A stretch of DNA of 6,211 nucleotides from Marinovum sp. (GTDB lineage: Bacteria > Pseudomonadota > Alphaproteobacteria > Rhodobacterales > Rhodobacteraceae): assembly GCA_002711145.1 (NCBI GenBank), contig PAHS01000020.1:18758-24968 (forward strand), written 5' to 3'. The number at the start of each line of letters is the position of its first letter. Position 1 is the first letter of the stretch. The notes under the pieces are model-generated. The model did no database searches. It saw only the letters and a list, made by a program, of their open reading frames with translations, and was not told the DNA's origin. Positions 5,750 through 6,211 of the stretch are shown in pieces. The position numbers and the translations under genes were made by a program.

Positions 5750-6211
5750 TCACATAGAAAAATTATTAATTATTGTGATGCCAGGTTCCGATTTGGTTCG
5801 AAATTGTAACATAGATTCATGCACCTGACTCAGTTTTACCTTTCTGGTTATTAAACTGTCCATTTTAATAGAGCCGTCAGAGATCATTTTTATTAGTGGC
5901 TCAAAACCAGAGGACGCCATACCCCGCGTTCCAATAATTTTCAATTGTCTGGAGTATATCAAGTCTAACAGATCAAGAGAAACAATAGCATTATCTGCAG
6001 TGGGCATTCCTACCTGAATATGCCTGCCAAGTTTTCTAAGTGAACGGATACTATTCTGGAAAGTAACCTCTTCTCCAAGGGCATCTAACGAAACGTGGAC
6101 CCCACCGTTTGTTAGATCTCTGACCTCTTGCCAGATATTCTTAAATTTGGCTGGATCTAAAACGATATCAGCCCCCAGATCAGTGGCTTTTTTTAGTGCA
6201 AAACTATTAAT
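5750..6211 (-). CDS. Zinc-type alcohol dehydrogenase (MDR superfamily), C-terminal part; 5' end outside window
   Basis: The reading frame is open from the right edge of the window to the stop at 5752-5750, giving 153 residues starting INSFALKKATDLGADIVLDP. This is the second half of the Rossmann nucleotide-binding domain and the C-terminal catalytic segment of a medium-chain dehydrogenase. Recognisable points are ALKKATDLGAD, the TNGGVHVSLDALG strand-turn, RKLGRHIQVGMP, the LKIIGTRGM segment, and a VKLSQVHESM helix near the end. The catalytic zinc ligands and the GxGxxG dinucleotide motif would lie upstream, beyond the window, so zinc dependence and substrate cannot be judged. An internal ATG at 6007 is not the start, because clear family sequence continues upstream of it in frame. 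It converges on pxpA with a 51-nt gap; there is no evidence that it shares a pathway with the pxp operon. Confidence 0.88.
   Translation of the reverse strand: MNSFALKKATDLGADIVLDPAKFKNIWQEVRDLTNGGVHVSLDALGEEVTFQNSIRSLRKLGRHIQVGMPTADNAIVSLDLLDLIYSRQLKIIGTRGMASSGFEPLIKMISDGSIKMDSLITRKVKLSQVHESMLQFRTKSEPGITIINNFSM

Noticed and set aside
5750..6007. A small 85-residue protein starting at the ATG at 6007
   Set aside because: The frame stays open to the window edge and the upstream residues are typical dehydrogenase sequence, so this is the C-terminal part of a larger gene.

Overview
The window reads as ordinary chromosomal DNA from an alphaproteobacterium with a low-GC genome (AT-rich by eye, especially in the right half). 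The L33 sequence, the class A RNase P RNA, the gatC-gatA pair and the style of the 5-oxoprolinase subunits all fit Alphaproteobacteria. A low-GC marine member of the Rhodobacterales is my best guess, but that is from memory of homologues and was not tested. No mobile element, CRISPR array, tRNA or phage gene is visible, and no stretch longer than 300 bases lacks a gene.

Left half (1-3013), all on the minus strand, read from right to left: gatC and gatA (two subunits of the GatCAB tRNA-dependent amidotransferase), a small lipoprotein with an excalibur-like calcium-binding C-terminus starting 4 nt after gatA, the RNase P RNA gene rnpB with its own promoter, and the first 39 codons of rpmG (ribosomal protein L33). 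This is a translation and RNA-processing block with one uncharacterised lipoprotein inside it. gatB is not in the window.

Middle (3014-3183): a 170-nt divergent intergenic region that must hold the promoters for gatCA (leftwards) and for the plus-strand operon (rightwards). It contains a short inverted repeat that overlaps candidate -35 boxes for both directions, and a 13/14-nt direct repeat.

Right half (3184-5698): a tight plus-strand operon pxpB-pxpC-pxpA, encoding the three subunits of the prokaryotic ATP-dependent 5-oxoprolinase, which opens 5-oxo-L-proline (pyroglutamate) to L-glutamate. Gene order matches E. coli. All three proteins differ at usually conserved motifs, so the substrate is inferred from family and operon. 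pxpB also carries an exact 15-nt in-frame direct repeat.

Right edge (5750-6211): the C-terminal 153 codons of a medium-chain alcohol dehydrogenase family protein on the minus strand, converging on pxpA.

I found no clearly new biological system. The best leads are the excalibur lipoprotein coupled to gatCA, the divergent Pxp subunits, the internal repeat in pxpB, and a 16-nt palindrome inside the RNase P RNA.
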